From BJGO01 sp964640655 (lineage in GTDB: Bacteria; Bacteroidota; Bacteroidia; Chitinophagales; UBA10324), in the NCBI GenBank assembly GCA_964640655.1, contig CAZXFT010000016.1:16076-80075 (forward strand): DNA of 64,000 bases, written 5' to 3'. Of the stretch, positions 17,828-27,298 are shown piece by piece. The position numbers and the translations under genes were made by a program. Position 1 is the first letter of the stretch, and every line of letters begins with the position of its first letter. Under the pieces are notes generated by a model. The model did not search any database and was not told the DNA's origin. It saw only the letters and a program-made list of their open reading frames with translations.

Positions 17828-19165
17828 TCATCCCGAATATAGCGGATTATCTATCCATATCATTCCGTCTCCTTCAATGGCGCTGTTGCTTAGCGCAGTT
17901 TTGCCTTTGCGTTTTATTGCTGATGCTATGTTCTTCTTGTTGACCTCCACTATACCAGGAAAGTTGATTAGTTCGGGAATATGTAAGCGATGATCTTTTA
18001 TGAAGCGTTGTGCCTGCTCGCGCAGTGGTTTAAAATGTTTTTTAACTGCGTGCTCAACTTTATCCTGCATACCGGGTGCGTAAAATTTGTCTTCGCTGAA
18101 AATAGTATTGACTATAACGCTTGTAGGAACACAACAAAGAAAGTATGCTCCCATAATGGGGCAAGCTGAAAACAAACTTGCATTCAGTTGACCTTTAGAC
18201 ATCAATGCATTTGCAGCGCGTGACTCAAGCACATCGCGCACTACAGTACCTATTAGTACCACCAGTTTTACAACACCTGCCGCTATACTAATAGCGGCAT
18301 TCAGCACGGTGCCGCTCATATCCACAAGTAGGGAAGCGAGTTTGCCACCAAATTCGGCGGCAGCTATTCCTAAATCAGTCAGTTTGATGTTTCTTTCTCT
18401 TTCCAATAAACGAATGATGGCTTCTATGGCTTGCGCAGGTTCATCAATACTTAAGGTGCGGCTGCCATGCATCTTTGATTGTGATATGGTCCACTGTGTT
18501 TTTACCACATCAGCGGCTTTTAGCATCGTGGTGCCTCCGGATTTGACAATACCTGTGAAAGGAGCAAGTTCTGCAGCCCATTGAGTCATGAAATCGGGCA
18601 TGATATTCAAGAGCATACTTTTTACATCAGTGAACATATCGGTGGGTACAATTTGTCTGAACAATTCCTCGGCAAATGCAAAGTTGGGCTGTGCAGCGGA
18701 AGGAGGGCTTGGCTTACCACCGGAACCTTTCAATGTTTTTACATGTGAGCCAATACTTTTGCAGGCATCGTAACCTTCAGAGAGAATTTTTTTCACCGAC
18801 GAACCTTTGTAAACAAGCTTTCTATCGCGGAAGAGATCAGTAACTATGGCGCGCGATTCGTTACGCACTGCTGACAAGGCTGCCATCTCTTCTCCAGTTT
18901 GTTTATGTCCCTGCATTGATTCAGACTGCCTGTAAAGGTTGTCCATGACATTGCCTTTATTACGTGGACTGTTTTTCCAGTTCGGTCCTTCTTTAGCCAT
19001 CCATGTTTCTATGGTTTTTCGCAATGACAATAACGTGTTGGCAGAAGGGCTCCGGTGGAATTGTTCCAGCGCGGTATCTATTGCTTTGATTTCGGGAGTA
19101 CGCGTGGCTAATACACCCGCGTCGGAATTTTTTTTCCATTCCTGAAGAGACATGACATAGGCCAT
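17828..19165 (-). CDS. Unrecognised 445-residue protein, possible effector or toxin-like protein
   Basis: I cannot assign a family. Residues about 25-80 form a helical module containing IDTALEQFHRSPSANTL, then ETWMAKEG and WKNSPRNKG; the spacing W...G..W..S.RN..x.V..L recalls N-terminal modules I have seen in proteobacterial proteins near type VI secretion and polymorphic toxin genes. The middle is mostly helical. Two hydrophobic stretches follow (about 285-312, AAISIAAGVVKLVVLIGTVV, and about 330-352, with three Cys), then a basic helical segment. There is no signal peptide. It stands alone next to a palindrome-rich spacer with no visible immunity gene. Base composition looks somewhat richer in G+C than its neighbours. 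Start is at 19165, or the ATG at 19153. Confidence 0.6.
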   Translation of the reverse strand: MAYVMSLQEWKKNSDAGVLATRTPEIKAIDTALEQFHRSPSANTLLSLRKTIETWMAKEGPNWKNSPRNKGNVMDNLYRQSESMQGHKQTGEEMAALSAVRNESRAIVTDLFRDRKLVYKGSSVKKILSEGYDACKSIGSHVKTLKGSGGKPSPPSAAQPNFAFAEELFRQIVPTDMFTDVKSMLLNIMPDFMTQWAAELAPFTGIVKSGGTTMLKAADVVKTQWTISQSKMHGSRTLSIDEPAQAIEAIIRLLERERNIKLTDLGIAAAEFGGKLASLLVDMSGTVLNAAISIAAGVVKLVVLIGTVVRDVLESRAANALMSKGQLNASLFSACPIMGAYFLCCVPTSVIVNTIFSEDKFYAPGMQDKVEHAVKKHFKPLREQAQRFIKDHRLHIPELINFPGIVEVNKKNIASAIKRKGKTALSNSAIEGDGMIWIDNPLYSG

Positions 19166-19321
19166 AATAGAGTCGGGTTTAGAGGGGTTTAAATATTTGA
19201 GTTGATACGAATATCAGAAAATTCTTTAGATAATTAACTGAAATGTTCTTTTATGTCACAATAAAAAAAGAATAAATGGTTTAATAATCATCGATACGGT
19301 TCTGTGTCATCGATTGTTTAG

Positions 19322-19345
19322 AGTCCACGAATTCATTAGTGGACT
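19322..19345. repeat. Inverted repeat, 7-bp arms
   Basis: AGTCCAC at 19322-19328 and GTGGACT at 19339-19345 pair perfectly around a 10-nt loop. There is no T run, so it is not an obvious terminator. Confidence 0.6.
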
Positions 19346-19409
19346 ATCCTGTTTGTTCAATATGAAAAATGGTTTCAACTATTTTATTGAATTAAATACT
19401 GAGGATGCA

Positions 19410-19425
19410 AACCGTTAAAACGGTT
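19410..19425. repeat. REP-like palindrome A
   Basis: AACCGT and ACGGTT form a perfect 6-bp stem with a TAAA loop. It shares the core ACCGT/ACGGT with the palindrome 26 bp to the right, which suggests that the two form one composite element. Confidence 0.55.
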
Positions 19426-19450
19426 ATTATGTTGGCGAATATTTGTTTTT

Positions 19451-19468
19451 CCACGGTTGAAACCGTGG
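19451..19468. repeat. REP-like palindrome B
   Basis: CCACGGTT and AACCGTGG form a perfect 8-bp stem with a GA loop, followed by CCTATGGC. I recall similar CCACGGTT/AACCGTGG elements scattered between genes in Bacteroidota genomes; this is memory, not a search. Confidence 0.6.
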
Positions 19469-19664
19469 CCTATGGCTAAATACAGTAGCAATGATAAAAA
19501 CCAAGAGTTTTTGAAATAGAACCTGTGCTATCGGAATACCCAGGAATAAATACATGGTCTAGTATTATGGATTCTTGTGTATGCATATCCTTCTTACGCA
19601 TTCCAAATCAAGTGGGACAATTGCATCAAATAAACTTTATTTGATGCAGGGTGTTATATGAATT

Positions 19665-20249
19665 ATGACCAAGTTATTAATGATTACCCTTGCAGTGGCT
19701 GCCTTGATTGGTGTGGTGCTGCTTTTACTTTCGTTTACTTCACAAAATATTGAAACGCCTGATTACAGAGTCCTGAAAACCATTGGTAAGGTGGAGATTA
19801 GAAAATACCCCGGAATGATTGTAGCGCAGACTACCTTAAGCGATAAGACTTATAAAAACAGCGCCAATCAGGGTTTCCGTACTATAGCGGGTTACATTTT
19901 TGGCGACAATGAAGCAAATAAAAAGATTGCGATGACTGCCCCGGTTGTGATGCAGATGAGCGATACGGCAAGGATGTATTTTGTGATGCCGAGCCAATAC
20001 AACAAGGAGCAGTTGCCCAAGCCTAATACACCGAATGTGAGTATTGTGGAAGAAGCAGAAAAAACACTTGCGGTGATTTCGTTCAACGGATATGCCAACG
20101 ATAAACGGATAAAGGAGTATTGTAGTAAGCTGACCGAAGTATTAGCCGGCGAGCAGATTAAGACCAAAGGCTCTTTTATGTTTATGGGTTACAACGCTCC
20201 CTGGGATGTCGTGAACCGACGCAACGAAGTAGCGGTGGAAGTGGAGTAG
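19665..20249 (+). CDS. SOUL-family heme-binding protein, membrane-anchored
   Basis: The 194-residue protein has one N-terminal membrane helix (about 4-24), then a SOUL/HBP domain with IETPDYRVLKTIGKVEIRKY near its start, KKIAMTAPVVMQM in the middle and YNAPWDVVNRRNEV at the end. All are family hallmarks. SOUL proteins bind heme or tetrapyrroles in eukaryotes; the bacterial role is not established. With the anchor the domain would face the periplasm. It is a single gene preceded by the palindrome-rich spacer. Confidence 0.9.
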   Translation: MTKLLMITLAVAALIGVVLLLLSFTSQNIETPDYRVLKTIGKVEIRKYPGMIVAQTTLSDKTYKNSANQGFRTIAGYIFGDNEANKKIAMTAPVVMQMSDTARMYFVMPSQYNKEQLPKPNTPNVSIVEEAEKTLAVISFNGYANDKRIKEYCSKLTEVLAGEQIKTKGSFMFMGYNAPWDVVNRRNEVAVEVE

Positions 20250-20550
20250 TGTTGAGTGCTGACATAGAGGAGGTTTAATAGGGCTTCAGTACGCTAAGCC
20301 TTATGGGTGAACATATATGAAATGGTTTATTAAATCTTTAGTATGATTCAATTTGGTTTGTGGACTCAATCTTTCAGATTAATATCCTTTCAGATATTAA
20401 TGCAATATTATGCCCGAGCACTATTCAGTAAAGTGGTGAACATTGCAGAAAGATTATTAATACATAAACTTCTTTTCCGTTATCACAGCAGATGACAGAT
20501 ATGAGGTATGTGATTCGTTTTCTTAAATATTTAATGAGTAGCAATACCCT
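20250..20550. other. Intergenic region without a recognised feature
   Basis: 301 bp between the convergent SOUL and dapD genes. A weak hairpin (GGCTT and AAGCC arms, about 20283-20302) lacks a T run. Nothing else stands out. Confidence 0.5.
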
Positions 20551-21369
20551 CTATACCGCCACTCTATGCTCCCGTAAAGCATCATTGAGTGAAGTTTTTT
20601 TGTCGGTACTTTCTTTACGTTGACCTATGATTAATGCACAGGACACCTGATATTGTCCGGCAGGAAAGTTTTTGGTGTAAGATCCGGGAATAACCACAGA
20701 GCGTGGTGGCACTTCAGCTTTGTACTCCACCGGTTGAGGGCCGGTGACATCAATGATCTTTGTACTTTGTGTAAGAACCACATTGGCGCCGAGTACAGCT
20801 TCTTCGCGCACGGTAACACCTTCGACAACTATACTACGCGAGCCTATAAAACAGTTGTCTTCGATTATTACCGGTGATGCCTGTATGGGTTCAAGCACGC
20901 CTCCAATGCCTACACCTCCACTGAGGTGTACGTTTTTGCCTATCTGTGCACAGGAGCCAACAGTGGCCCAGGTGTCTACCATGGTGCCGCTGTCCACATA
21001 TGCGCCAATGTTAATATATGATGGCATCATTATCACGCCGCTTGACAAATAGGCTCCATAGCGAGCCACAGCGTGTGGCACTACTCGGATGCCCAGCTCA
21101 GCATAATTGGTTTTTAGTTTTATCTTGTCATGGAACTCCAGCGGACCGGCACTGATGGTTTCCATTTTGCGTGTGGGGAAGTAGAGTATAACCGCTTTTT
21201 TAATCCATTGATGGGTAATCCACTCTCCGTTAATTTTTTCGGCAACACGCAGACGACCTTTATCTAGTTCTTCTATGGTCCATTCTATGGCTTCGAGTAA
21301 TTCGGCGCGTTGCAGTTGTTCGCGGTCGTGCCAGGCTTGTTCTATGAGGGTGATGACATGGGTGTTCAT
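20551..21369 (-). CDS. dapD: 2,3,4,5-tetrahydropyridine-2,6-dicarboxylate N-succinyltransferase
   Basis: DapD transfers succinyl from succinyl-CoA to tetrahydrodipicolinate in the succinylase branch of lysine and diaminopimelate synthesis. The 272-residue product is the family length. It has the N-terminal helical domain, the segment FHDKI with VVPHAVARYGAYL, and a left-handed beta helix of hexapeptide repeats (VIMPSYINIGAYVD, GTMVDTWATVGSCAQIG, LSGGVGIGGVLEP). The C-terminal portion LNDALREHRV is intact. The ATG at 21369 matches the family start. Its start faces the start of the gene at 21432. Confidence 0.96.
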   Translation of the reverse strand: MNTHVITLIEQAWHDREQLQRAELLEAIEWTIEELDKGRLRVAEKINGEWITHQWIKKAVILYFPTRKMETISAGPLEFHDKIKLKTNYAELGIRVVPHAVARYGAYLSSGVIMMPSYINIGAYVDSGTMVDTWATVGSCAQIGKNVHLSGGVGIGGVLEPIQASPVIIEDNCFIGSRSIVVEGVTVREEAVLGANVVLTQSTKIIDVTGPQPVEYKAEVPPRSVVIPGSYTKNFPAGQYQVSCALIIGQRKESTDKKTSLNDALREHRVAV

Positions 21370-21431
21370 ATGATATGGCAGTTGTACTGCCGGACAAAGA
21401 TTATTTTTATTTCGTTATTCCACTCTCTCTG

Positions 21432-22649
21432 ATGCGTATTCCACTGACCCTGTTCTTTACATTGCTGTTGTTACAGATGCAAGCACAACATAAAGAACCG
21501 AACTACTCTCTGCTGAAACCATACTTTACAAAGTATCACACACAAACATTTACGGTTGGAATTAGTAGCGACTCGTTGTATGCTTCGGTTGTGTTTTACA
21601 GCGATGCCAAAAAACCTCTGGAGGTGCAGTCATTGTCTTTTCCGTTTTTGGTGTTGTCACATAAGGATTCATTATTTTATATACATCAACGCACAAATAG
21701 TTATAATGAGAAACTGATAGAAGTATACGGCGATAATGATACGGTGCAGATTAACTTTTACCGATACTATTCATTACCTATTATACTTAACTCTATAAAA
21801 GATGCCTATGCGCAGGCCGCTTATGATAAGTCGCATCAGGAGAAGCAGTTGGTCATAGAGTCTAGTATGAGTGTGTGGGACGAAATGCAGGTGGCTATTA
21901 TTGAGCACATCATTCCGGGATATGTGCAGTTGGGTACATACTATGAAGGATATACCGGAGGTGCGCATCCAAATCATTTTAGTCATAGCGTAGTTCAGCA
22001 GCTTTCGGATTTAATAATGAATGGTACTAATGAGGATGGTTATTATGAGCAAACAGAATCGCGTTTTCGTTTTATAGATGTATTGAGTTCGCCAAACATT
22101 GACTCGGTAAGGAGGGTGCTTTTCTTTAAGGGCATAGCAAAGTGTTTTGATGATATGTATTTCGAAGACACCTGCATTTTTAATTTAAAGAATTATGAAG
22201 GTAAAAACATCTTTGATGCTTTTGAGGATGCCGAGTATATAGTGGATGTGAATGAGGTGAATGCTTTGTTGCAACGCAGGGCAGGATATTATGAGGTCTA
22301 TGCTGAGGCTTATGCCGATGCTTCTTATGCAGAGTCGGGAGATTATCAATTTACGGCAGGTTGTGGAGTGGGCCGTTTGCCCAAGACATTGTATCCGCAC
22401 ACGAATGCAACTTTGACATTGAGCATTTTGCAGAGTGTGGACCCGTCGGTGTTGGATTATTATCCTTCAGAGGATGGCTCTGGGATTTTGTTGTTACGCC
22501 GCGTGAATGGGGTGGTGCAGCTGCGATGGGTATATGATGAGGGGAAGAAGTTTCAGGATGCGGTGGTACCTGCGGCAATGAATATTATTCAGGTGCAGTG
22601 GTTTGATGAGTTCATTTCAGCGAGATTGCTGAAAGAAGCAGGGAAGTAG
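21432..22649 (+). CDS. Exported protein with a DUF3298/RsiV-like segment
   Basis: The 405-residue protein begins with a signal peptide (MRIPLTLFFTLLLLQMQAQ, residues 1-19). The middle holds YYEGYTGGAHPNHFSH, which resembles the Y-x-GGAHP motif of DUF3298 domains found in RsiV-like and PdaC-like proteins. No catalytic residues are evident. The protein is rich in Tyr and acidic residues and its C-terminal third is not recognisable. Periplasmic or surface location is inferred from the signal peptide. I start at the ATG at 21432 because the open frame upstream to 21375 adds nothing signal-like. It precedes rpe by 106 bp on the same strand. Confidence 0.7.
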   Translation: MRIPLTLFFTLLLLQMQAQHKEPNYSLLKPYFTKYHTQTFTVGISSDSLYASVVFYSDAKKPLEVQSLSFPFLVLSHKDSLFYIHQRTNSYNEKLIEVYGDNDTVQINFYRYYSLPIILNSIKDAYAQAAYDKSHQEKQLVIESSMSVWDEMQVAIIEHIIPGYVQLGTYYEGYTGGAHPNHFSHSVVQQLSDLIMNGTNEDGYYEQTESRFRFIDVLSSPNIDSVRRVLFFKGIAKCFDDMYFEDTCIFNLKNYEGKNIFDAFEDAEYIVDVNEVNALLQRRAGYYEVYAEAYADASYAESGDYQFTAGCGVGRLPKTLYPHTNATLTLSILQSVDPSVLDYYPSEDGSGILLLRRVNGVVQLRWVYDEGKKFQDAVVPAAMNIIQVQWFDEFISARLLKEAGK

Positions 22650-22755
22650 GAATCTTTATTACTGTCGTTGATGCAACGGTTAATTGAATAATGGTGTTAG
22701 TAAGGATTATTTATTGTTGTTAGTGCGGCTCAATAAGCTGTGTATTTTTACCGCT

Positions 22756-23424
22756 ATGAAACCTTTGATTGCGCCGTCTATGTTATCGTCTGATTTCAGT
22801 CGTATAGCCGAAACGCTGCACATGCTGAATAACAGTGAAGCAGACTGGATACATTGCGATGTGATGGACGGTCGTTTTGTGCCGAACATTACCTTTGGTA
22901 TGCCTGTGGTGTCTGCCATGAAGAAGCACACCACCAAACCCCTCGATGTGCACCTGATGATAGTGGAGCCTGAAAAATATATTGCCGATTTTGCCAAAGC
23001 TGGAGCCGACTGGCTCACCATCCACCTCGAAGCAAGCGTACATCTTCATCGCAGTGTGCAACAGATTCATTTGAATGGAATGAAAGCTGGTGTGTCGCTG
23101 AACCCTCACACAAATGTGAATCTGCTGGATGATATCATTGTTGATATTGATTTGGTGCTGGTGATGAGTGTGAATCCGGGTTTTGGCGGACAAAAGTTTA
23201 TTGAAAATACTTATGCAAAGATTTCTGCATTGAAGGAGATGATACTGCGCCGCAACAGTAAAGCACTGATTGAAATTGATGGTGGCGTGGATTTTAATAA
23301 TCACGTGAAGTTGGTAGAGGCTGGTGCCGATGTGTTGGTTGCCGGAAATACTGTTTTCAGTGCCAAGGATCCGGCTAAGGCAATTCATCACTTAAAACAT
23401 CTCACTCAAAATATTACGGTCTGA
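22756..23424 (+). CDS. rpe: Ribulose-phosphate 3-epimerase
   Basis: Rpe interconverts ribulose 5-phosphate and xylulose 5-phosphate in the pentose phosphate pathway. The 222-residue protein is the usual TIM-barrel size. It shows IAPSMLSSDF at the N-terminus, the metal-site segment HCDVMDGRFVPN, VHLMI, MSVNPGFGGQKF and the phosphate-binding EIDGGV and VAGNTVF. I choose the ATG at 22756, which directly precedes the conserved KPLIAPS; the frame is open 24 codons further upstream. It lies 9 bp before the TonB-dependent receptor gene. Confidence 0.96.
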   Translation: MKPLIAPSMLSSDFSRIAETLHMLNNSEADWIHCDVMDGRFVPNITFGMPVVSAMKKHTTKPLDVHLMIVEPEKYIADFAKAGADWLTIHLEASVHLHRSVQQIHLNGMKAGVSLNPHTNVNLLDDIIVDIDLVLVMSVNPGFGGQKFIENTYAKISALKEMILRRNSKALIEIDGGVDFNNHVKLVEAGADVLVAGNTVFSAKDPAKAIHHLKHLTQNITV

Positions 23425-23433
23425 GAATCGTTT

Positions 23434-25929
23434 GTGCTGCACTTGAATAAGAAACCCAACATATTTTTTGCCTTATGCTTTTTATTGATGGCCTCTGCCG
23501 GTTTTGCACAAAAGGCTACATTATACGGCGTTGTGAAAAGTAAGGAACAGCAGCCACTAGCCGGAGCAACAGTGATTGTAAGTTCGCAGAATGTTGGTGT
23601 ATATGCTAATGAGCGCGGTGAATATGAATTAGAGATGACTGCGGGTGAAAATATTTTGGTGAGTTTTACGTACCTCGGTTATGAAAAGCAATCGAAGTCA
23701 ATAACACTGAAAACGGGAGACAGAAAGTTATTGAATGTTTTTCTCGATGCCAGAATTGATTCACTTCCGCAAACCATAATCAGCGATAAGTTTATTCGCG
23801 ATCAACCGGGACTGATACGTGTGGACCCCAAGACTTTTGAATTTCTTCCTAGTGCATCCGGTGGCATAGAGGCTATGTTGAAAATGTTAGGGGCCAATTC
23901 CAACAACGAGTTGAGTTCGCAATACTCAGTTCGCGGTGGAAACTTCGATGAGAACCTGATTTATGTGAACGACTTTGAGATATATCGTCCATTTTTGATT
24001 CGCAGCGGACAACAGGAAGGATTAAGTTTTATCAATCCCGATTTGGTGGGTTCAATTTTATTTTCAACCGGAGGCTTTCAGGCTAAATATGGCGATAAAC
24101 TCAGCAGTGTACTGGATGTTACCTACAAAAGGCCTAAACGTTTTGGTGCATCGGCATCGGCATCGTTGCTGGGAGCCAATGTGCATATTGAAGGCCGCAG
24201 TAAGAATTACCGATGGACTTATTTAACCGGTGCGCGATACCGTACCAATCGTTACCTGTTGGGTACGCTCGATATAAGCGGGCAGTATCAACCCACCTTT
24301 GCCGATTTCCAAACGTTGATTACCTATCAGCTTTCAGAGAAAACTCATCTGGAGTATTTAGCCAATGGAAGTATTAACCGTTACTATTTTGTTCCTGAAG
24401 ATCGTGTAACCACCTTTGGATTTGTGAAGCGTGTGTTGCGTCTGAATATATATTTCGATGGTGCGGAAGACAATCGTTTCAACACATTGATGAATGGCAT
24501 TGCTATCAGATACGAACCAAATAAAAGGATGATGCTGAAGTGGCTTGCGGCAGCATATTACAACCGGGAAGATGAGCGCTTTGATGTTACCGGTGATTAC
24601 TTTATTGGTGAAGTACAAACCGATATCGGTAAATCAGATTTCGGACAAGTGTTATACTCACTTGGTGTTGGTACCACTCAGGACTGGGGAAGAAATTATC
24701 TGGATGCAGCAGTTTTTAATGCTGGTCATCGCGGCACATATATGAGTGAGAAGCACTTTATGAAATGGGGCATCACCGCACAGCACGAATACATTCACGA
24801 CCGTTTGTTGGAATGGCAGATATTGGATTCGGCGGGTTATCATTTGCCATACAGTAATTCTGAAATTGCAACGGCAACTTATGTAAAGTCGGAAAACTTT
24901 TTAAACTCGAACCGTTTGCACGGCTTTATGCAGGATACCTGGAACCTGCGCAACGACAGCGTCTCAGACCTTACCATCACGTATGGAGCACGCTTCAACT
25001 ATTGGACATACAACAATCAGTTTTTTGTGAGTCCGCGGTTGCAGTTATCGTGGCAGCCAAAAAAGTGGACAAGAGATTATGTGTTTCGTGCATCGATAGG
25101 TTCTTATAATCAACCGCCATTTTACAGAGAGTTGCGCCGTCTTGATGGCAGCCTGAATCCTGAACTTCGCGCGCAACGCTCCATACATATTGTGGCCGGA
25201 AGTGATCACAATTTTGTGATGTGGAACAGACCATTCAAATTTGTTACTGAGGCATACTACAAGTTGTTATACGACATCAATACTTATGAAGTAGACAATG
25301 TGCGCATTCGCTATTATGCCAACAATGTAGCTACGGGATTCGCGCGCGGTATAGATTTTAGGTTGAATGGTGAGTTGGTAAAGGATGCGGAGTCATGGGT
25401 GAGTGTGTCGTTTCTGGATACAAGAGAGAATTTGAAGAACGATTTTTACTATTTATACGACACGACCTTTACATCGAGTGGTGAAATTTCTAAACTGGAT
25501 TCTACAATTAAATATCCCGGTTTTATTCCGCGACCAACCGATCAGCGACTAACATTCGCCATATTTATGCAGGATTATATTCCTGGCAACGATCGCTTTA
25601 AAGTACATCTGAATCTGATTTTTGCTACAGGCTTGCCTGTTGGCCCACCGGATCTGAATCGTTTTCGCGATACCTTGCGCTTACCTCCTTATCGCAGGGT
25701 GGATATTGGATTTTCTGCTATGCTACTCGGTCATAAAAAACGAAGCGAACTGACAGGAGTTAATAAATACATACGTTCTATGTGGGTGAGCCTTGAAGTG
25801 TTTAATCTTCTGGGTATCAGTAACAGTATTTCTTATTTATGGATTAAGGACTATTTCAATACCACTTATGCCGTGCCTAATTATCTGACCACACGGCGAT
25901 TGAACCTGAGGCTTCAAGTGAACTTTTAG
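23434..25929 (+). CDS. TonB-dependent outer-membrane receptor
   Basis: The 831-residue protein has a signal peptide (about 1-25, ending GFAQ) and a carboxypeptidase-regulatory-like domain (about 28-108: LYGVVKSKEQQPLAGATVIV, ANERGEYELEM). A TonB plug lies at about 120-230 (YSVRGGNFDENLIYVNDFEI, GGFQAKYGDKLSSVLDV) and the rest is a beta-barrel ending in RLNLRLQVNF with a terminal Phe. The substrate is unknown; no SusD partner is adjacent, so a polysaccharide-utilisation role is not indicated. There is no ATG before the signal peptide, so the start is GTG at 23434 or TTG at 23443. It follows rpe closely. Confidence 0.9.
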   Translation: MLHLNKKPNIFFALCFLLMASAGFAQKATLYGVVKSKEQQPLAGATVIVSSQNVGVYANERGEYELEMTAGENILVSFTYLGYEKQSKSITLKTGDRKLLNVFLDARIDSLPQTIISDKFIRDQPGLIRVDPKTFEFLPSASGGIEAMLKMLGANSNNELSSQYSVRGGNFDENLIYVNDFEIYRPFLIRSGQQEGLSFINPDLVGSILFSTGGFQAKYGDKLSSVLDVTYKRPKRFGASASASLLGANVHIEGRSKNYRWTYLTGARYRTNRYLLGTLDISGQYQPTFADFQTLITYQLSEKTHLEYLANGSINRYYFVPEDRVTTFGFVKRVLRLNIYFDGAEDNRFNTLMNGIAIRYEPNKRMMLKWLAAAYYNREDERFDVTGDYFIGEVQTDIGKSDFGQVLYSLGVGTTQDWGRNYLDAAVFNAGHRGTYMSEKHFMKWGITAQHEYIHDRLLEWQILDSAGYHLPYSNSEIATATYVKSENFLNSNRLHGFMQDTWNLRNDSVSDLTITYGARFNYWTYNNQFFVSPRLQLSWQPKKWTRDYVFRASIGSYNQPPFYRELRRLDGSLNPELRAQRSIHIVAGSDHNFVMWNRPFKFVTEAYYKLLYDINTYEVDNVRIRYYANNVATGFARGIDFRLNGELVKDAESWVSVSFLDTRENLKNDFYYLYDTTFTSSGEISKLDSTIKYPGFIPRPTDQRLTFAIFMQDYIPGNDRFKVHLNLIFATGLPVGPPDLNRFRDTLRLPPYRRVDIGFSAMLLGHKKRSELTGVNKYIRSMWVSLEVFNLLGISNSISYLWIKDYFNTTYAVPNYLTTRRLNLRLQVNF

Positions 25930-26065
25930 CGATGTATTTCACACGCTTTTACTATTCCTTTGCACGTGTGACATACGACACTGCATTATTTCACAACACT
26001 ATGGTATGATAGAAATGAAAGTGATGTAATAAATGCTAGTTTAGGTTGCACAAAAAAAATAACTT

Positions 26066-27292
26066 ATGATTCCTTTTTCTCCACCGCGTATAGATCAAAA
26101 AATAATAGATGAAGTTATACAGGCTTTGCAATCCGGTTGGATAACCACAGGACCGCGTACTAAATTGTTTGAGCAAAAGCTAACAACATATTGCGGCTCG
26201 CAAAAGACATTGTGTCTGAATAGTGCAACTGCAGGGCTGGAGTTGATGCTGCGTTGGTTTGGGGTATGTGAAGGTGATGAAGTCATACTGCCTTCATATA
26301 CCTATTCGGCAACAGCCAATGTGGTGATGCATTGCGGTGCCAAACCGGTACTGGTAGATGTGCGGGCCGATGATTTTAACATAGATGTAAATGCTGTGCG
26401 ACGGGCAATCACATCAAGGACCAAGGTCATTATGCCGGTGGATATAGCAGGATTGCCCTGCGATTACGATGCATTAAATACATTGATTCGTGAAGCAGAT
26501 ATTGTTCAAAAATTTACTATTCAAAATGAGGTGCAGAAGAAGTTAGGACGTATTTTATTATTAAGCGATGCTGCTCACTCATTAGGAGCAAGTTATCAAG
26601 GCCGTAAGACCGGCACACTGGCAGATGCAACAGTGTTTTCTTTTCATGCGGTAAAAAATTTAACTACTGCCGAAGGAGGTGCTGTTACACTGATGCTACC
26701 TGAAAGCTTTGATGTGGAGCAGGTTTATAAAGAACTAAATATTAAAGCGCTGCACGGACAAAATAAAGATGCTTTAGCCAAGACTCAAAAAGGGAACTGG
26801 GAGTACGACATTATTGAACCGGGTTATAAATGGAATATGCCTGACATATTAGCTGCTATAGGTTTGGTTGAACTGGCACGCTATGATGAGGATACATTAG
26901 CGGTACGAAAACATATTGTGGAGCTGTACAAGCATCATCTTTCTAAATATGATTGGGCACAGTTGCCTGTAACAAATTCGGCGAACGGTGAGACTTGTTA
27001 TCATCTCTTTATGTTACGCATTAAAAACATCAGCGAACAGCAACGTAACGATATTATTCAGCGCATCTTTAACAAAGACGTGAGTGTGAATGTGCATTTT
27101 AAGCCCCTACCTCTTTTGTCGTATTATCAATTGCAAGGTTATGAGATGAAGAATTATCCTGTAGCATACGATAATTATTCGCGTGAAATTTCTTTGCCTA
27201 TTTATTATGGATTAACAGATGAGCAGGTGAAACAGGTTGCCGATGCAGTGATTCACTCTGTTGAAGAGGTATTGCAATTACATAAGGTATAG
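26066..27292 (+). CDS. DegT/DnrJ/EryC1/StrS sugar aminotransferase (PglE-like)
   Basis: These PLP enzymes aminate 4-keto sugar nucleotides. The 408-residue product has IPFSPPRIDQ at the start, GSQKTLCLNSATAGLELML for cofactor binding, and D168 in LLSDAAHSLGASY. The PLP lysine is K197 in FSFHAVKNLTTAEGGAV. The C-terminal segment VHFKPLPLLSYYQ is typical of the family. It is the first gene of a three-gene operon with a sugar transferase and a 4,6-dehydratase, the same trio as PglE, PglC and PglF in bacillosamine-type synthesis. The likely substrate is therefore a UDP-4-keto-6-deoxy-HexNAc. Confidence 0.92.
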   Translation: MIPFSPPRIDQKIIDEVIQALQSGWITTGPRTKLFEQKLTTYCGSQKTLCLNSATAGLELMLRWFGVCEGDEVILPSYTYSATANVVMHCGAKPVLVDVRADDFNIDVNAVRRAITSRTKVIMPVDIAGLPCDYDALNTLIREADIVQKFTIQNEVQKKLGRILLLSDAAHSLGASYQGRKTGTLADATVFSFHAVKNLTTAEGGAVTLMLPESFDVEQVYKELNIKALHGQNKDALAKTQKGNWEYDIIEPGYKWNMPDILAAIGLVELARYDEDTLAVRKHIVELYKHHLSKYDWAQLPVTNSANGETCYHLFMLRIKNISEQQRNDIIQRIFNKDVSVNVHFKPLPLLSYYQLQGYEMKNYPVAYDNYSREISLPIYYGLTDEQVKQVADAVIHSVEEVLQLHKV

Positions 27293-27298
27293 TTCTTG

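Larger units (their letters stand above)
19166..19664. other. Palindrome-rich intergenic spacer
   Basis: No gene is visible in these 499 bp. The left 150 bp are AT-rich and would include the promoter of the leftward gene. Three perfect inverted repeats lie within the next 150 bp (listed separately). The final 190 bp before the SOUL gene are unremarkable. Confidence 0.6.

Noticed and set aside
22783..23391. A 202-codon leftward open frame across rpe
   Set aside because: The product is His/Ile-rich antisense sequence; rpe on the other strand is unambiguous.
23434..25929. Polysaccharide-utilisation locus around the TonB-dependent receptor
   Set aside because: No SusD-like, glycoside hydrolase or PUL regulator gene is adjacent; neighbours are rpe and a sugar-nucleotide operon.
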